Notes: generated by a model from the letters alone, not told the origin. DNA of 45,580 nucleotides from Archaeoglobales archaeon (GCA_011605865.1 JAAOZI010000021.1:1-45580); one strand, 5' to 3'; shown: positions 23,362 through 32,640, counted from the first letter of the stretch. A program made the numbers and translations.

Positions 23362-25026
23362 ATGGACATATACATCCTAATAGCAATCACTCTAGGACTT
23401 TCGGCTACCTCGGCTCTTCTGTTTAGAAGAATGGGCTTTTCTGAAATAGCTGGTTATCTCGCCATTGGCATGATACTGAGCTTTACTCTCAGTGAGAAGT
23501 TCGTCGAAAACAAAGCCCTTCTAAGCTTCTTCACCGAAATCGCCATAACGCTTCTAATATTTGAAGTTGGAAGAGAGATAGGAATTGAAAATATAAGAAG
23601 ACTGAGCTTTCTTCCCGTGGCGATTCTATTTTCAGAATTGGTCGCATCCTTTGCAATTGCCGTCTTCATTGGAACTATCCTCAAACTAAAAATCTATGAA
23701 ATTTTTGCTTTGGCAATCATAGGTTCCTTCAGCAGCACTCCAGTGATATACAAAGTTCTTGAAAAACTCAGAGCTGAAGAGGACGTTAAAAAGCTCATAT
23801 TTACATTAGCAATCTTGGAAGACATTTTTGCATCTCTAATACTGGTCTTGATTTCAAATCTCAAGCTTGGCAGTTTCAGCTTTCCAAATATAATTCAATT
23901 TCTCTTTCTTTCTGCTTCTTTTGCAATTATACTCCTTTTTCTAGGATTTTTCCTCATCAGGACTTTCAGGAACCTTAAACCGGACGAGCTGGGAATTGCC
24001 ATTGCAATCAGCGTCGCATTTCTTTTTTCTGCTCTTTCAAGGAGTTTTACGTTTTCACCAGCTCTTGGGGCCTTCTTAGCTGGTCTGGCATTTTCTTCCC
24101 ATCCAAACAACAAAGAAATAGGTGAAAAAATTGAGCCAATAAGAGAGTTCTTTTTGATTCTCTTCTTCACATCTCTGGGCCTAGAAGCGGGATTGTACTT
24201 GGGTTTCTCACCCCTAGCAATAATTATGCCATTTCTGGTTGTAATCACTAGATTTCTGTCCATTACGTTTTCAACTTGGATTTTCAGCAAGAGAAGCCTT
24301 CAGGATTCCATTCAGATAGGTTTCATAGGCACCTCTGTTGGGGAATTTAGCCTAGTAATTCTCCACGAGGCTACAAATCTGGGTATAGTAGGGAGAGATT
24401 TCCTCTTCATTTCCGCTGCATGTGTGATTTTCGGCACGATCGTTTCATCGAAGCTCAGCTTCAAATCTGAATATGCAGCAAAGCTCTCATCAATTGTACC
24501 AATTAAGGTTAAGCTATTCGTAGACAATTTATCCGTCAACGTTTTAAGGGTAATTGAAGGAAAAGAGAGCAAGTTTGTAAGACAAATAACATCCATAATA
24601 TTCCGAAATGTCGTAATTGTGGTGGTCGTCTCAATTCTTGGTTCAGCTTCGATTTACTTCTTTGAATCTATTCTTCCACAGCTTAAATACCTGCTTTCCA
24701 TGATAACCCTAGCCACAATTGTTGCAATAACCTTCCTCATGGCAACAAGAACAAAGGCGCATGCCGAAAATCTGTGCTGTTTGCTGGTTGAAAAAAGAGG
24801 CTTAAATCCAGTATTAAAGAAAATTCTGTCAACTACAACATTCTTTTTCATAATGCTTACAAGTATAAATCTTATTGTTATAGTTGCCGGAGAGTTCATT
24901 CTACATCTCATGGAAGAAATGTTTTCTCTCACATTTGGCCACAGATTCCTTGCTCTTATAACAATCTTGGTTTTTCTCCTGAGTTCTTATTTTATTTACC
25001 TTCAGATTCGGAAATTTCCTTTTTAA
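23362..25026 (+). CDS. CPA2-family cation:proton antiporter (KefB/NapA-like)
   Basis: A 554-residue membrane protein. The first ~380 residues form the Na+/H+ exchanger fold, with GFSEIAGYLAIGMIL, TEIAITLLIFEVGREIG, the SFSSTPVIYKVL stretch and FSPALGAFLAGLAFS. The last ~170 residues add more membrane helices instead of the usual cytoplasmic TrkA/RCK domain. It exchanges Na+ or K+ for protons; which ion cannot be told. Its 3' end overlaps the convergent nth gene by 35 bases. Confidence 0.85.
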   Translation: MDIYILIAITLGLSATSALLFRRMGFSEIAGYLAIGMILSFTLSEKFVENKALLSFFTEIAITLLIFEVGREIGIENIRRLSFLPVAILFSELVASFAIAVFIGTILKLKIYEIFALAIIGSFSSTPVIYKVLEKLRAEEDVKKLIFTLAILEDIFASLILVLISNLKLGSFSFPNIIQFLFLSASFAIILLFLGFFLIRTFRNLKPDELGIAIAISVAFLFSALSRSFTFSPALGAFLAGLAFSSHPNNKEIGEKIEPIREFFLILFFTSLGLEAGLYLGFSPLAIIMPFLVVITRFLSITFSTWIFSKRSLQDSIQIGFIGTSVGEFSLVILHEATNLGIVGRDFLFISAACVIFGTIVSSKLSFKSEYAAKLSSIVPIKVKLFVDNLSVNVLRVIEGKESKFVRQITSIIFRNVVIVVVVSILGSASIYFFESILPQLKYLLSMITLATIVAITFLMATRTKAHAENLCCLLVEKRGLNPVLKKILSTTTFFFIMLTSINLIVIVAGEFILHLMEEMFSLTFGHRFLALITILVFLLSSYFIYLQIRKFPF

Positions 25027-25636
25027 CACCAACCTTCTTGCAATAATCGCTTACCGGACATTCATCGCACAGCGGTTTCCTAGGTAGACAGACCGTTTGC
25101 CCAAAACCCACAAAAACATAGTTTATCCTTTGCCAGAGATCTACAGGAAAAATATTTTTCAGAGCTTCTTCTGTTTCCCTTGGATTTCTTGTATTAACGA
25201 TTCCAAGCCTGTTTGAAATTCTGTGGACGTGCGTATCAACTGCTATAGCTGGCTTTCCAATATAGGAAAGAAATATGTTGGCAGTCTTCCTGCCTACTCC
25301 CGGAAGCTTTATTAGATCCTCAAAATTGTCAGGAATTCCCTTTTCCTTCAGAATCCTTGCAAGCTCCTTTATTCTTCTGACCTTTATCCTATAAAATCCA
25401 ACGCTCTTTATCAAATCCTCTATTTCCTCCACGCTCATCTCCGCAAGCTCTTCGAGGCTTTTAGCTTTTGAAAAAAGTCTCTCCACGGCTTTAGCTGTCT
25501 GCCCATCTCTAGTTCTAGCGCTTAAAATTGTGGCTATAAGAATCTGGTATGGCTCAAGCCTCGTGTTGTGAAGAAAAATGGGAGCCTTTCTTTTTTTCGC
25601 TTCTTCCTCCATCCTGTCCAAGATTTCCTTTAGCAT
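24992..25636 (-). CDS. nth: endonuclease III
   Basis: A 214-residue DNA glycosylase/AP lyase for oxidised pyrimidines. The helix-hairpin-helix with catalytic lysine (LPGVGRKTANIFLSYIG), the catalytic aspartate (AVDTHVHRISNRLG) and the 4Fe-4S loop C-x6-C-x2-C-x5-C (CLPRKPLCDECPVSDYC) are all intact. It is divergent from purM across a symmetric promoter. Confidence 0.96.
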   Translation of the reverse strand: MLKEILDRMEEEAKKRKAPIFLHNTRLEPYQILIATILSARTRDGQTAKAVERLFSKAKSLEELAEMSVEEIEDLIKSVGFYRIKVRRIKELARILKEKGIPDNFEDLIKLPGVGRKTANIFLSYIGKPAIAVDTHVHRISNRLGIVNTRNPRETEEALKNIFPVDLWQRINYVFVGFGQTVCLPRKPLCDECPVSDYCKKVGVKKEISESEGK

Positions 25637-25649
25637 AGATGAATTCCAA

Positions 25650-25668
25650 CAAGTTTTTTAAAAACTTG
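25650..25668. promoter_or_regulatory. palindromic bidirectional TATA promoter, nth / purM
   Basis: CAAGTTTTTTAAAAACTTG is a near-perfect palindrome centred at 25659. The nth ATG (25636) and the purM ATG (25682) are each exactly 23 bases from its centre. A single symmetric TATA element could therefore serve both genes, each with a leaderless transcript. Confidence 0.55.
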
Positions 25669-25681
25669 TATGACTTTTTAT

Positions 25682-26665
25682 ATGAAGTTTGACTATGCAA
25701 AAGCCGGAGTTGATATAAAAAAAGCGGAAAGAGCGATAAGCACGCTTACCAGCATAGTAAAGTATAAAAGAAAGGGTTTTGGTGAACCCATTCTGCTTTC
25801 CCATTATGCTGGAGTAATAGACTGCGGAGATTTTGGTATTGCGATAACAACCGATGGGGTTGGAACAAAAATCCTTGTGGGAATTGCGATGAAGAAGTAC
25901 ATGACGCTTGGAATCGACTGTGTGGCGGTTAACGTGAACGACCTTCTTTCCATAGGTGCAGAACCTCTGGCAATGGTTGACTACATAGCGATGCAGAAGA
26001 TAGATGAAGAGATAATAGCAGAAATCTCCAAAGGACTTGAGGAGGGCTGCAGAATTGCAAATATAACGCTCGTTGGAGGAGAAACTGCAACTCTTACCGA
26101 AATGATAAACGGATTTGATTTGGCCGGAACAGCGGTTGGATACGTTAGGAAAGACAGAATAATAACCGGAAAAAAAGTCGTTCCTGGGGACATTATAATG
26201 GCCCTACCAAGCTCTGGAATCCACTGCAACGGTTTAACGCTAGCTAGAAAGGTTATAGAAGCAAACGGTCTCAGCTATTTTGACAAATTTGGGGATAAAA
26301 CAATAGGGGAAGAGCTATTAACTCCCGCAAGAATATACATGGAAGTGCTTGATATAATAAGAGAATGCGAAGTACACGGACTTGCACATATAACTGGCGG
26401 GGCGTTCAGGAAGCTAAAAAGGCTCAGAAATGATGTCAGATATGTCATAGATTCCCCATTGAAGCCGCAGGAAATTTTCAGGTTCATACAGAGACTCGGA
26501 AACGTGGATGAAGTAGAAATGTACAGGACTTTCAACATGGGCATGGGTTTCCTAGTAATCGTTCCCGAAAGCGAGGTTGAAAAAGTGGAGAAATTTGGAG
26601 CAAAAAGAGTGGGATATGTTGAGGAAGGAGAAGGAGTGTTCGTCAAAGACCTCAGAATCGATTAA
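25682..26665 (+). CDS. purM: phosphoribosylformylglycinamidine cyclo-ligase (AIR synthetase)
   Basis: A 327-residue purine-pathway enzyme that closes FGAM to AIR using ATP. Visible are YAKAGVDI at the start, [12 protein letters not shown] (~55-66), [18 protein letters not shown] (~80-97), GGETATL (~135) and ITGGAFRKL near the ATP site. The ATG at 25682 is preferred over 25670 because of its distance from the symmetric TATA element and because homologues start here. The ogg gene starts inside its 3' end. Confidence 0.94.
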   Translation: MKFDYAKAGVDIKKAERAISTLTSIVKYKRKGFGEPILLSHYAGVIDCGDFGIAITTDGVGTKILVGIAMKKYMTLGIDCVAVNVNDLLSIGAEPLAMVDYIAMQKIDEEIIAEISKGLEEGCRIANITLVGGETATLTEMINGFDLAGTAVGYVRKDRIITGKKVVPGDIIMALPSSGIHCNGLTLARKVIEANGLSYFDKFGDKTIGEELLTPARIYMEVLDIIRECEVHGLAHITGGAFRKLKRLRNDVRYVIDSPLKPQEIFRFIQRLGNVDEVEMYRTFNMGMGFLVIVPESEVEKVEKFGAKRVGYVEEGEGVFVKDLRID

Positions 26666-27293
26666 GTGCCAAGTCTGCAGATACGAACCGCCTGAATTCG
26701 TTTTAGATGCGATAAAACAGAGAATCAGGGAATTCGAAAAGCTTGGAAAGGATGGATACGTGAGGTTCAAATTTGAGCCTTTTCTTGAATTGGAAATTGA
26801 TGCAACAATTGAAACGGAGCTTGCATTTTGCATATCCACGGCAAACTCGCCTGCAAGGGCCGGACTAAAGTTTCAGAAAATGTTAGAGGGGAAGGATTTG
26901 TTTGCAATGAGTTTAGAGGATTTCGAAGATCTTTTGAAAAAATCTGGAGTTAGATTTTACAGGAAAAAGGCACTGTATATACGGAATGCAGTTAGAAAAT
27001 TCCAAACACTCTCAATTCCAGAAGATGAGTCCGCCAGAGATTTGCTTGTTAAGGAAATAAATGGACTGGGATACAAGGAGGCGAGTCATTTCCTTAGGAA
27101 TACAGGGAAAGGCGATTTCGCGATCCTAGATAGGCACATTCTGGACTGGCTCGAGATAAAGCAAAGATCCAGCAGGAAGAAATACATCGAAGCCGAGCAG
27201 AAGATGAAAGAAATAGCAAAAAGAATTGGCAAGAGTGTTGCAGAGCTAGATCTCCTAATCTGGAGCATGAAGACCGGAATGGTTCTAAAATGA
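26616..27293 (+). CDS. ogg: 8-oxoguanine DNA glycosylase/AP lyase, archaeal Ogg2 type
   Basis: About 225 residues. The helix-hairpin-helix and catalytic segment [20 protein letters not shown] carries the family lysine, and AILDRHIL the catalytic aspartate. The C-terminal [10 protein letters not shown] ends in the lysine that Ogg2 enzymes use to recognise 8-oxoguanine. Homologues are ~207 residues and start near [15 protein letters not shown], so the first ~20 residues from this ATG, which overlap purM by 50 bases, are uncertain. They include a CQVC pair not typical of the family. It ends one base before moaB. Confidence 0.92.
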   Translation: MLRKEKECSSKTSESIKCQVCRYEPPEFVLDAIKQRIREFEKLGKDGYVRFKFEPFLELEIDATIETELAFCISTANSPARAGLKFQKMLEGKDLFAMSLEDFEDLLKKSGVRFYRKKALYIRNAVRKFQTLSIPEDESARDLLVKEINGLGYKEASHFLRNTGKGDFAILDRHILDWLEIKQRSSRKKYIEAEQKMKEIAKRIGKSVAELDLLIWSMKTGMVLK

Positions 27294-27803
27294 CTAAGAG
27301 AGACCCTTTGCATGCGAGAGTATGTGCCTAACAGATCCCTTTATTATTTCCAAACCAAGTTTTACCGCTTTCTTCGATCCAGGGAGACAGAATATTACTT
27401 TTCCATCTACTATTCCCGCAGTAGCCCTTGAGAGAATGGCGGAATAACCAATTTCTTCGAAGCTCTTTATCCTGAAAATCTCTCCAAAACCATCTATTCT
27501 TTTGTCAAAAATGTCTTCAAGAGCTTCAATTGTTAGATCCCTTGGATTTAAACCCGTTCCCCCGGTTATAATGCATACATCAGCCTTTTTCAGCATTTCA
27601 AAAACCGCGGATCTTATCTGGAAAACATCATCGGAAACCAGACAGTAATCAACGGCTTTTTCCCTAAATTCCTCCAGTATCAGTCTTCCAGATTCATCAT
27701 CAAACGGGATGCTCTCAACGCCCCTCAGGCTTCCGTATTTCCTGAATCTGGAGGTTGAAACTGTTATTATTGCCACTCCAAAATCGAATTCCTTCTCATG
27801 CAT
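27294..27803 (-). CDS. moaB: molybdenum cofactor biosynthesis protein MoaB/MogA
   Basis: A 169-residue molybdopterin adenylyltransferase-type protein. The start GVAIITVSTSRF, the TGGTGLNPRDLT substrate loop (~93-104) and FCLPGSKKAVKLGLE near the end are diagnostic. It lies one base after fen and is convergent with ogg without spacing. Both molybdenum and tungsten cofactors are possible products. Confidence 0.93.
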   Translation of the reverse strand: MHEKEFDFGVAIITVSTSRFRKYGSLRGVESIPFDDESGRLILEEFREKAVDYCLVSDDVFQIRSAVFEMLKKADVCIITGGTGLNPRDLTIEALEDIFDKRIDGFGEIFRIKSFEEIGYSAILSRATAGIVDGKVIFCLPGSKKAVKLGLEIIKGSVRHILSHAKGLS

Positions 27804-28811
27804 TCAGAACCACCTCTCGAGCGTGAACTGAGATGGCTTAAACTTCAGTTTTTCAAGTGCCTTTTCAACCCTTTCTCTGCTAAAATCGTGCTCCTCACAC
27901 AGCATTTCAATAACTTTTTCCCTGTTTGCTTCTCTGAACTCGATTTTGTAGTCTCTTGTGATTTTTGGATTCAGGAAAAAGTTTCTGATTTCCTCGAGGT
28001 TTTCTATTTCGGCTTTCAGAACCTTCAAAGTTCTGAAGATATCGCCGTACGTCTTTATATACTGATATGCCTTCTTAGCACCAACTCCCTTGATTCCTTC
28101 GTTGTAATCCGTTCCTACGAGTATCGCGATATCTACAAGTTGCTCCCTAGTAATTCCAAGCTTTTTAAGATTTTCAGAGAGGATTATAATTTCCGGATTA
28201 ATGTCTACGTACACATTCTTCCCCGGAAGTTTCCTTTTTCCAGTTATTGCGAGATTTCTCGCAAGCCTCGGACCTCCAAAAAGCAGTGAGTCATAATCCT
28301 GGCTTCCAACATAATCCGCATCTCCGTTTGCAACCATAAAAGCTGCCTGCGCTTCACCCTCACTTGGAGCTTGAACAAAGGGAATGCCCATGTACTCGAG
28401 GAGTTTTTTAGAGCTCTCGATAACATATTCGTCAACCCTCGCGGAAGCCTGGGCATATTTCTTTGCGTATTCCTCTCCAAGCTGGACGGCCACTGCCCAC
28501 TTTTCTTCAGCTTCAGCTCTTTTCTTCTTTCTCTCCTCTATTTCCGCCTTTTTGAATTCCGGCGGTTCTCCGTCAAACACAAAAATCGGCCTTATTCCGA
28601 GCTCAAACATGTTCGTTACCCTGTAAAGTATACCGGAGAGATGAGAAGTTATTCTGCCCTGCGAATCCTTTAAAGGAGTTCCATCGGGCTGTCTAATCGT
28701 TGAAAGAAACTGATAAAGGGTGTTGAACGCATCTATTGCGATTTTCTTACCTGAAAAGCTTGAAAGTTCTACTTCCTCCTTCTCGAGCAATTCTCCTATA
28801 TCGGCACCCAT
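27804..28811 (-). CDS. fen: flap endonuclease 1
   Basis: A 335-residue structure-specific nuclease for Okazaki fragment maturation and repair. N-terminal [15 protein letters not shown], internal [11 protein letters not shown] and [13 protein letters not shown], and [13 protein letters not shown] supply the metal-binding acids. [20 protein letters not shown] is the H2TH DNA-binding part. The C-terminal QFTLERWF is a PCNA-binding box. A TATA-like GCTTAAAAAATT lies about 30 bases upstream. Confidence 0.97.
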   Translation of the reverse strand: MGADIGELLEKEEVELSSFSGKKIAIDAFNTLYQFLSTIRQPDGTPLKDSQGRITSHLSGILYRVTNMFELGIRPIFVFDGEPPEFKKAEIEERKKKRAEAEEKWAVAVQLGEEYAKKYAQASARVDEYVIESSKKLLEYMGIPFVQAPSEGEAQAAFMVANGDADYVGSQDYDSLLFGGPRLARNLAITGKRKLPGKNVYVDINPEIIILSENLKKLGITREQLVDIAILVGTDYNEGIKGVGAKKAYQYIKTYGDIFRTLKVLKAEIENLEEIRNFFLNPKITRDYKIEFREANREKVIEMLCEEHDFSRERVEKALEKLKFKPSQFTLERWF

Positions 28812-28893
28812 AGAGTTTGTACCTTCAAAATTTTTTAAGCTTTTTTAATTGTGAAGCGAAAGAGTCTAATAGAGCTGAAATAAGTCCTTTCAG

Positions 28894-29481
28894 ATGATAG
28901 CGATAATAAACTACGGGGTCGGAAATCTTAAAAGCATTCTAAAAGCCGTGGAAGCAGTCGGTGGAAATGCAAAGGTTACCTTCGATGCTGAAGAAATCAA
29001 AAGGGCGAATGGAGTTATTTTGCCTGGGGTAGGTGCCTTCAAAACAGCAATAGGCAGGCTCAGAACGATCTGGCATCAAATTGCCGATATTCCAAAACTC
29101 GGAATATGCCTCGGAATGCAACTGTTTGCAACGAGAAGTTATGAAGATGGTGTTCACGAAGGCATGAACGTGATACCTGGGGAAGTCCTCAGACTTCCCA
29201 ACTACGTGGGTAAAGTTCCACACATGGGCTGGAACGAGGTAAGAATCAAAAAAGAGAGCGAGCTCTTTGATGGGATCGAGAACTGTAGCATGTTTTACTT
29301 CGTGCACTCATACTATCTCCAGACAGCCGAGAGCTACATCGTTGCAGAAACCGATTACGGTATAAAATTCCCCTCAGCCGTTGAGGCTGGAAACAACTAC
29401 GGTGTCCAGTTCCATCCTGAAAAAAGCGAAAGAACTGGATTAAAGATTCTTGAAAATTTTCTTAGAATTGTAAAAGCCTAG
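28894..29481 (+). CDS. hisH: imidazole glycerol phosphate synthase glutaminase subunit
   Basis: A 195-residue class I glutaminase supplying ammonia to HisF in histidine synthesis. The nucleophile is in LGICLGMQLF, the His-Glu pair in GVQFHPEKSE, and the start MIAIINYGVGNLKSI is typical. No other his gene is nearby, so it is a stand-alone his locus. The broken MNT gene follows at once. Confidence 0.95.
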   Translation: MIAIINYGVGNLKSILKAVEAVGGNAKVTFDAEEIKRANGVILPGVGAFKTAIGRLRTIWHQIADIPKLGICLGMQLFATRSYEDGVHEGMNVIPGEVLRLPNYVGKVPHMGWNEVRIKKESELFDGIENCSMFYFVHSYYLQTAESYIVAETDYGIKFPSAVEAGNNYGVQFHPEKSERTGLKILENFLRIVKA

Positions 29482-29524
29482 GTTTGCACTATTTTTTTAA
29501 AAATCCAAAAATTCAAGAGAAATT

Positions 29525-29863
29525 ATGCAGAGAAAACTCGAGGAGGAGAGAGAAATACAAAAAACTGCTCTGGGAATCTATAGAGATTATAAAACAGAAA
29601 CTTGGCAACAAAGTATACAGGATAAGCCTTCTCGATTCTTTTCCGCAAAGAGCGGACCTTTTTAGCGATCTAGATATTTTAATTGTTGAAAAGCGACAAA
29701 GACTTTGTTGAAAGAACAAAAGAAATTTACTCGACACTATCGCTTCCTGTATATGCAGATATCGTCTGCTATACTCCAGGAGGGTTCGAGAAAATGAAGG
29801 AATCCCCTTTTCATGAAAAGGGCACTTGAAAAGGAGATAGTGCTCTATGAGAAATCCGATTGA
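29525..29863 (+). pseudogene. MNT-type nucleotidyltransferase, broken by frameshifts
   Basis: Pieces of one protein lie in successive frames. KYKKLLWESIEIIKQKLGNK ... RADLFSDLDILIVE gives the Asp-x-Asp site. SDKDFVERTKEIYSTLSLPV ... CYTPGGFEKMKESPF is one frame over, and MKRALEKEIVLYEK one frame further. Removing one A from 29689-29692 and one T from 29808-29811 restores continuity. A third single-base insertion near 29546-29556 is likely if translation begins at ATG 29525. The usual Gly-Ser of the active site reads LDSF here. It overlaps the intact HEPN gene by 17 bases. Confidence 0.75.
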
Positions 29864-30260
29864 TGAGGGCAGAAGATGGCTGGAACAAGCTCTTGAAGAT
29901 CTCAAATGGGCCAGAGATCTCGCGGAAAGAGGTGGATATCATATAGCATGTTTTTTAGCGCAGCAGGTTGGTGAAAAAGCCCTAAAAGCATTTCTATATG
30001 CAAAAGGAGAAGAAATAGTTCTCGGCAATTCAATAGAGAGACTATGCAATCTTCGTTCTAAATACAATGCAGAATTCAGTGAGAGAGTGAAAAGATGGGC
30101 AATACTTGATGCGCACTATGTCACAACAAGATATCCAAACAGCATTCCAGACAGCATTCCCGCAAGGATTTATACGAAAAAAGCAGTGAAAGAAGTAGAG
30201 TTGACAAAAGAAATAGTGGAATTCGTTAAAACTACATTGGGATTTCACCAGATTCCATAA
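29847..30260 (+). CDS. HEPN-domain protein (partner of broken MNT)
   Basis: A 137-residue helical protein with a standard HEPN pattern: RRWLEQALEDLKWARDLAER, then IACFLAQQVGEKALKAFLYA, and later ILDAHYVTTRYPNSIP. The R-Y-P motif is the form seen in MNT-linked HEPN proteins; a clear R-x4-6-H RNase motif is not present. It is intact although its MNT neighbour is broken. The 3' end overlaps the convergent amrS-like gene by 16 bases. Confidence 0.85.
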   Translation: MRNPIDEGRRWLEQALEDLKWARDLAERGGYHIACFLAQQVGEKALKAFLYAKGEEIVLGNSIERLCNLRSKYNAEFSERVKRWAILDAHYVTTRYPNSIPDSIPARIYTKKAVKEVELTKEIVEFVKTTLGFHQIP

Positions 30261-31222
30261 ATCTCCCTACCGCAATTGAAGCATTTTCCTTCTCTAATTC
30301 TGTTTTCAAGGACGCTATACGAATACCTTCTTATCAGCATCTCACCGCAATTCGGGCAGTAGGTGTTTTCAAACCTGTGTCCGGGAACGTTTCCCACGTA
30401 TGCATAGCTTATCCCACTATTCCTAGCAATTTTCACCGCTTTTTCTAGGATTTCGACTTTTGTCGGTTCCCTGCGATACATGAATGCGGGAAAGTACCTC
30501 GTGAAGTGTATGGGAACCTCGCTGCCAAGGAATTTAAGATGCTTTTCAACAACTTCCTCAATTTGATCCTCGTTTATCCCAGTAACAACCAAATTGACTA
30601 TTTCCACATGGATCCCCAACCTCAATGCTTCTCTGGCTGTCTTCCATGCAAGATCCTTGGCATCCAGCATTTCGTACGTTTTCTTTCCCCCCTTTATATC
30701 GACCTTGAGAGCGTCAAGTCCGGCTTTTCTAAGCTCTTTTAGGGCTAAAACGCTCATATACCCGTTTGAAACCATGGTGTTCATCAATCCCCTCTCTTTT
30801 GCAATTCTGAAAACGTCGAGCAGAAATTCGAAGAGCAACGTTGGCTCATTCAAACTCGCACACGTGCTTATATCCCCGCAGAGAATTGCCCTTTCAACTA
30901 CTTCCTCAGGCCTGAAATGCATTCCATTAGGCATGGCTCTTGATAGCCTCCAATTCTGGCACCAAGGGCAAACAAAATTGCAGGAATAAGTTGAAAAGGT
31001 CATGCTCGTACTCCCGGGTTTGAAGTGGTAGAATGGTTTTATTTCTATCGGCCTGCTTTCAAGGGCGCTGAGCTTTCCATACGTTAGACTGTATAGTTTC
31101 CCATCTTTGCATACCCTAACCTTGCAGAAGCCTTTCTCGCCCTCTTTGATTCTGCAGAATCTATAACATAGCTGACAAACAACGCAATCTCTGAGCTTTC
31201 TGTAAAGTCTAGCTTCCTTCAT
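30245..31222 (-). CDS. amrS: AmrS-like radical SAM protein (AmmeMemoRadiSam system)
   Basis: A 325-residue radical SAM enzyme related to pyruvate formate-lyase activases. An N-terminal cysteine-rich part (CVVCQLCYRFCRIKEGEKGFC) precedes the SAM cluster motif CNFVCPWCQNW (~80), and a C-terminal zinc-ribbon-like pair (YCPNCGE ... CFNCGRE) ends it. AmrS works with AmrA and AmrB proteins, whose genes are not in this window; the substrate is unknown. It overlaps the upstream flippase gene by 4 bases. Confidence 0.87.
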   Translation of the reverse strand: MKEARLYRKLRDCVVCQLCYRFCRIKEGEKGFCKVRVCKDGKLYSLTYGKLSALESRPIEIKPFYHFKPGSTSMTFSTYSCNFVCPWCQNWRLSRAMPNGMHFRPEEVVERAILCGDISTCASLNEPTLLFEFLLDVFRIAKERGLMNTMVSNGYMSVLALKELRKAGLDALKVDIKGGKKTYEMLDAKDLAWKTAREALRLGIHVEIVNLVVTGINEDQIEEVVEKHLKFLGSEVPIHFTRYFPAFMYRREPTKVEILEKAVKIARNSGISYAYVGNVPGHRFENTYCPNCGEMLIRRYSYSVLENRIREGKCFNCGREIYGIW

Positions 31223-32640
31223 GCTTTTATCTTCGCAACCTTCCTTATGAAGCTGATGTCTTCAGCTGTTATCCCCTTTATAAGTAGCATTATTGCAGAA
31301 TAAACAAAAACGCAAACAGGAATGACCAACAGGGGGTGAAGGTTCGATCCGATTATTGCCATGAGAATTGCAGAAATGGTTGGCTTTGCTATGTGCTCCA
31401 GCTTTGGAGATATGCGTAATACCTTAGCACAGATTACCACCAACATTGACCAGTAAATTCCATTTGAAAAAACAGTTGCAACAGCCGCGCCTTCTATGCC
31501 ATAAACGGGAATGAGAATCCAGTTCAAGAAAACATTGATTACCATCGAAACGGCAAGCGGATAAAAATTCAGCTCGGGCTTTTCCTTGCTGCTGAAGATG
31601 CTACCATATATTCCGAAAATCGGAGATAAAAGCAAGAAGGAAAGTATCCTCATAGCATTTAGCCCCCCAGCATAATCGCTCCCGTAAGCAAAAAGGAGAA
31701 GTTCCTTTGAAATCATCGCAAGCCCGAATGCTGAAGGTATGCAGAGGGCCGAAGAATACTTGAATGCTCTGTGAAAGGCCAGATTCAAATCTTCCCTTTC
31801 AAGTTTTACAAAAACGGGTAGAAAAACTGCTGGAAAAGATACCAATCCGATTACCGCAGAAACTATGCTGAAGGCAGCCCTGTAATATGCAACCTCCTCA
31901 GAAGGCAGGAAATATCCTATCATGACCACATCAACATTGGCAAAAATGAGCCATGTCAAAGAAAGAATTGCCGTGAAGACTATGAATCTGAATACTCTCG
32001 ACTTCCGAAAGCTTTCCTCGCCATGAAACAAGAAATCGAATTTTCTAACATAGCTGAAGCTGAAAAGAAGAGAAATTAGAGAAGAAATTACCAGTGCTAG
32101 AATTGCTCCATAAAGGGATAATCCGACGCTGACTAGCAAAAAAGTGAGGAGGAGTTTAGAAAGACCAGAGACCATGCTGTTCAGCAGGTTTATTCTGAAA
32201 TCGTTTAGAGCATTTGCCATGGAATTCAACAAACTTGAAATGGAGGAAAAGAATAGAAAGAGGGAAAGAAGTTGAAGCGGAGTTGCAAGAGGTTTTTCAA
32301 AAAAATCCGAAATTGCACCTGAAACAGAAAAAGCGAGCAAAGCAACAGAGACGGATAACAAAATCTTGGTTTTTAACAAAAATTTTGAATAGCTTCCAGC
32401 GAGATTCTCATTTTCTTTGGATACGGCATCTGCTATATATCTGGTAGCGGCGGCGTTTATCCCAAGATCTGCCAGAATAGAGAAAAGGTAAATCAGAGAT
32501 AAAGAGAGGGAATATATTCCAAAAAGTTCGGGCTTCAAGGCTCTCGCGAGAAAAATAACAACAATCAACCCAGTTAAACTTGCCACCAGCGTCGATGAAC
32601 TGTTGTAGATGACATTTCTAAAGACCCTTTGCGCGAGCAC
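31219..32640 (-). CDS. polysaccharide/lipid-linked sugar flippase (Wzx/RfbX-like)
   Basis: A 473-residue protein with about 12-14 membrane helices. The N-terminal VASLTGLIVVIFLARALKPELFGIY and SILADLGINAAATRYIA match the MOP-superfamily polysaccharide exporters. It probably flips lipid-linked sugars for N-glycosylation or surface polysaccharide. It starts with GTG, with GAGGGGAG nine bases ahead. No glycosyltransferase genes are adjacent, unusual for this type. Confidence 0.85.
   Translation of the reverse strand: MLAQRVFRNVIYNSSSTLVASLTGLIVVIFLARALKPELFGIYSLSLSLIYLFSILADLGINAAATRYIADAVSKENENLAGSYSKFLLKTKILLSVSVALLAFSVSGAISDFFEKPLATPLQLLSLFLFFSSISSLLNSMANALNDFRINLLNSMVSGLSKLLLTFLLVSVGLSLYGAILALVISSLISLLFSFSYVRKFDFLFHGEESFRKSRVFRFIVFTAILSLTWLIFANVDVVMIGYFLPSEEVAYYRAAFSIVSAVIGLVSFPAVFLPVFVKLEREDLNLAFHRAFKYSSALCIPSAFGLAMISKELLLFAYGSDYAGGLNAMRILSFLLLSPIFGIYGSIFSSKEKPELNFYPLAVSMVINVFLNWILIPVYGIEGAAVATVFSNGIYWSMLVVICAKVLRISPKLEHIAKPTISAILMAIIGSNLHPLLVIPVCVFVYSAIMLLIKGITAEDISFIRKVAKIKA

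Noticed and set aside
23895-24932. Minus-strand frames inside the antiporter gene
   Set aside because: No domain pattern; the antiporter on the plus strand accounts for the sequence fully.
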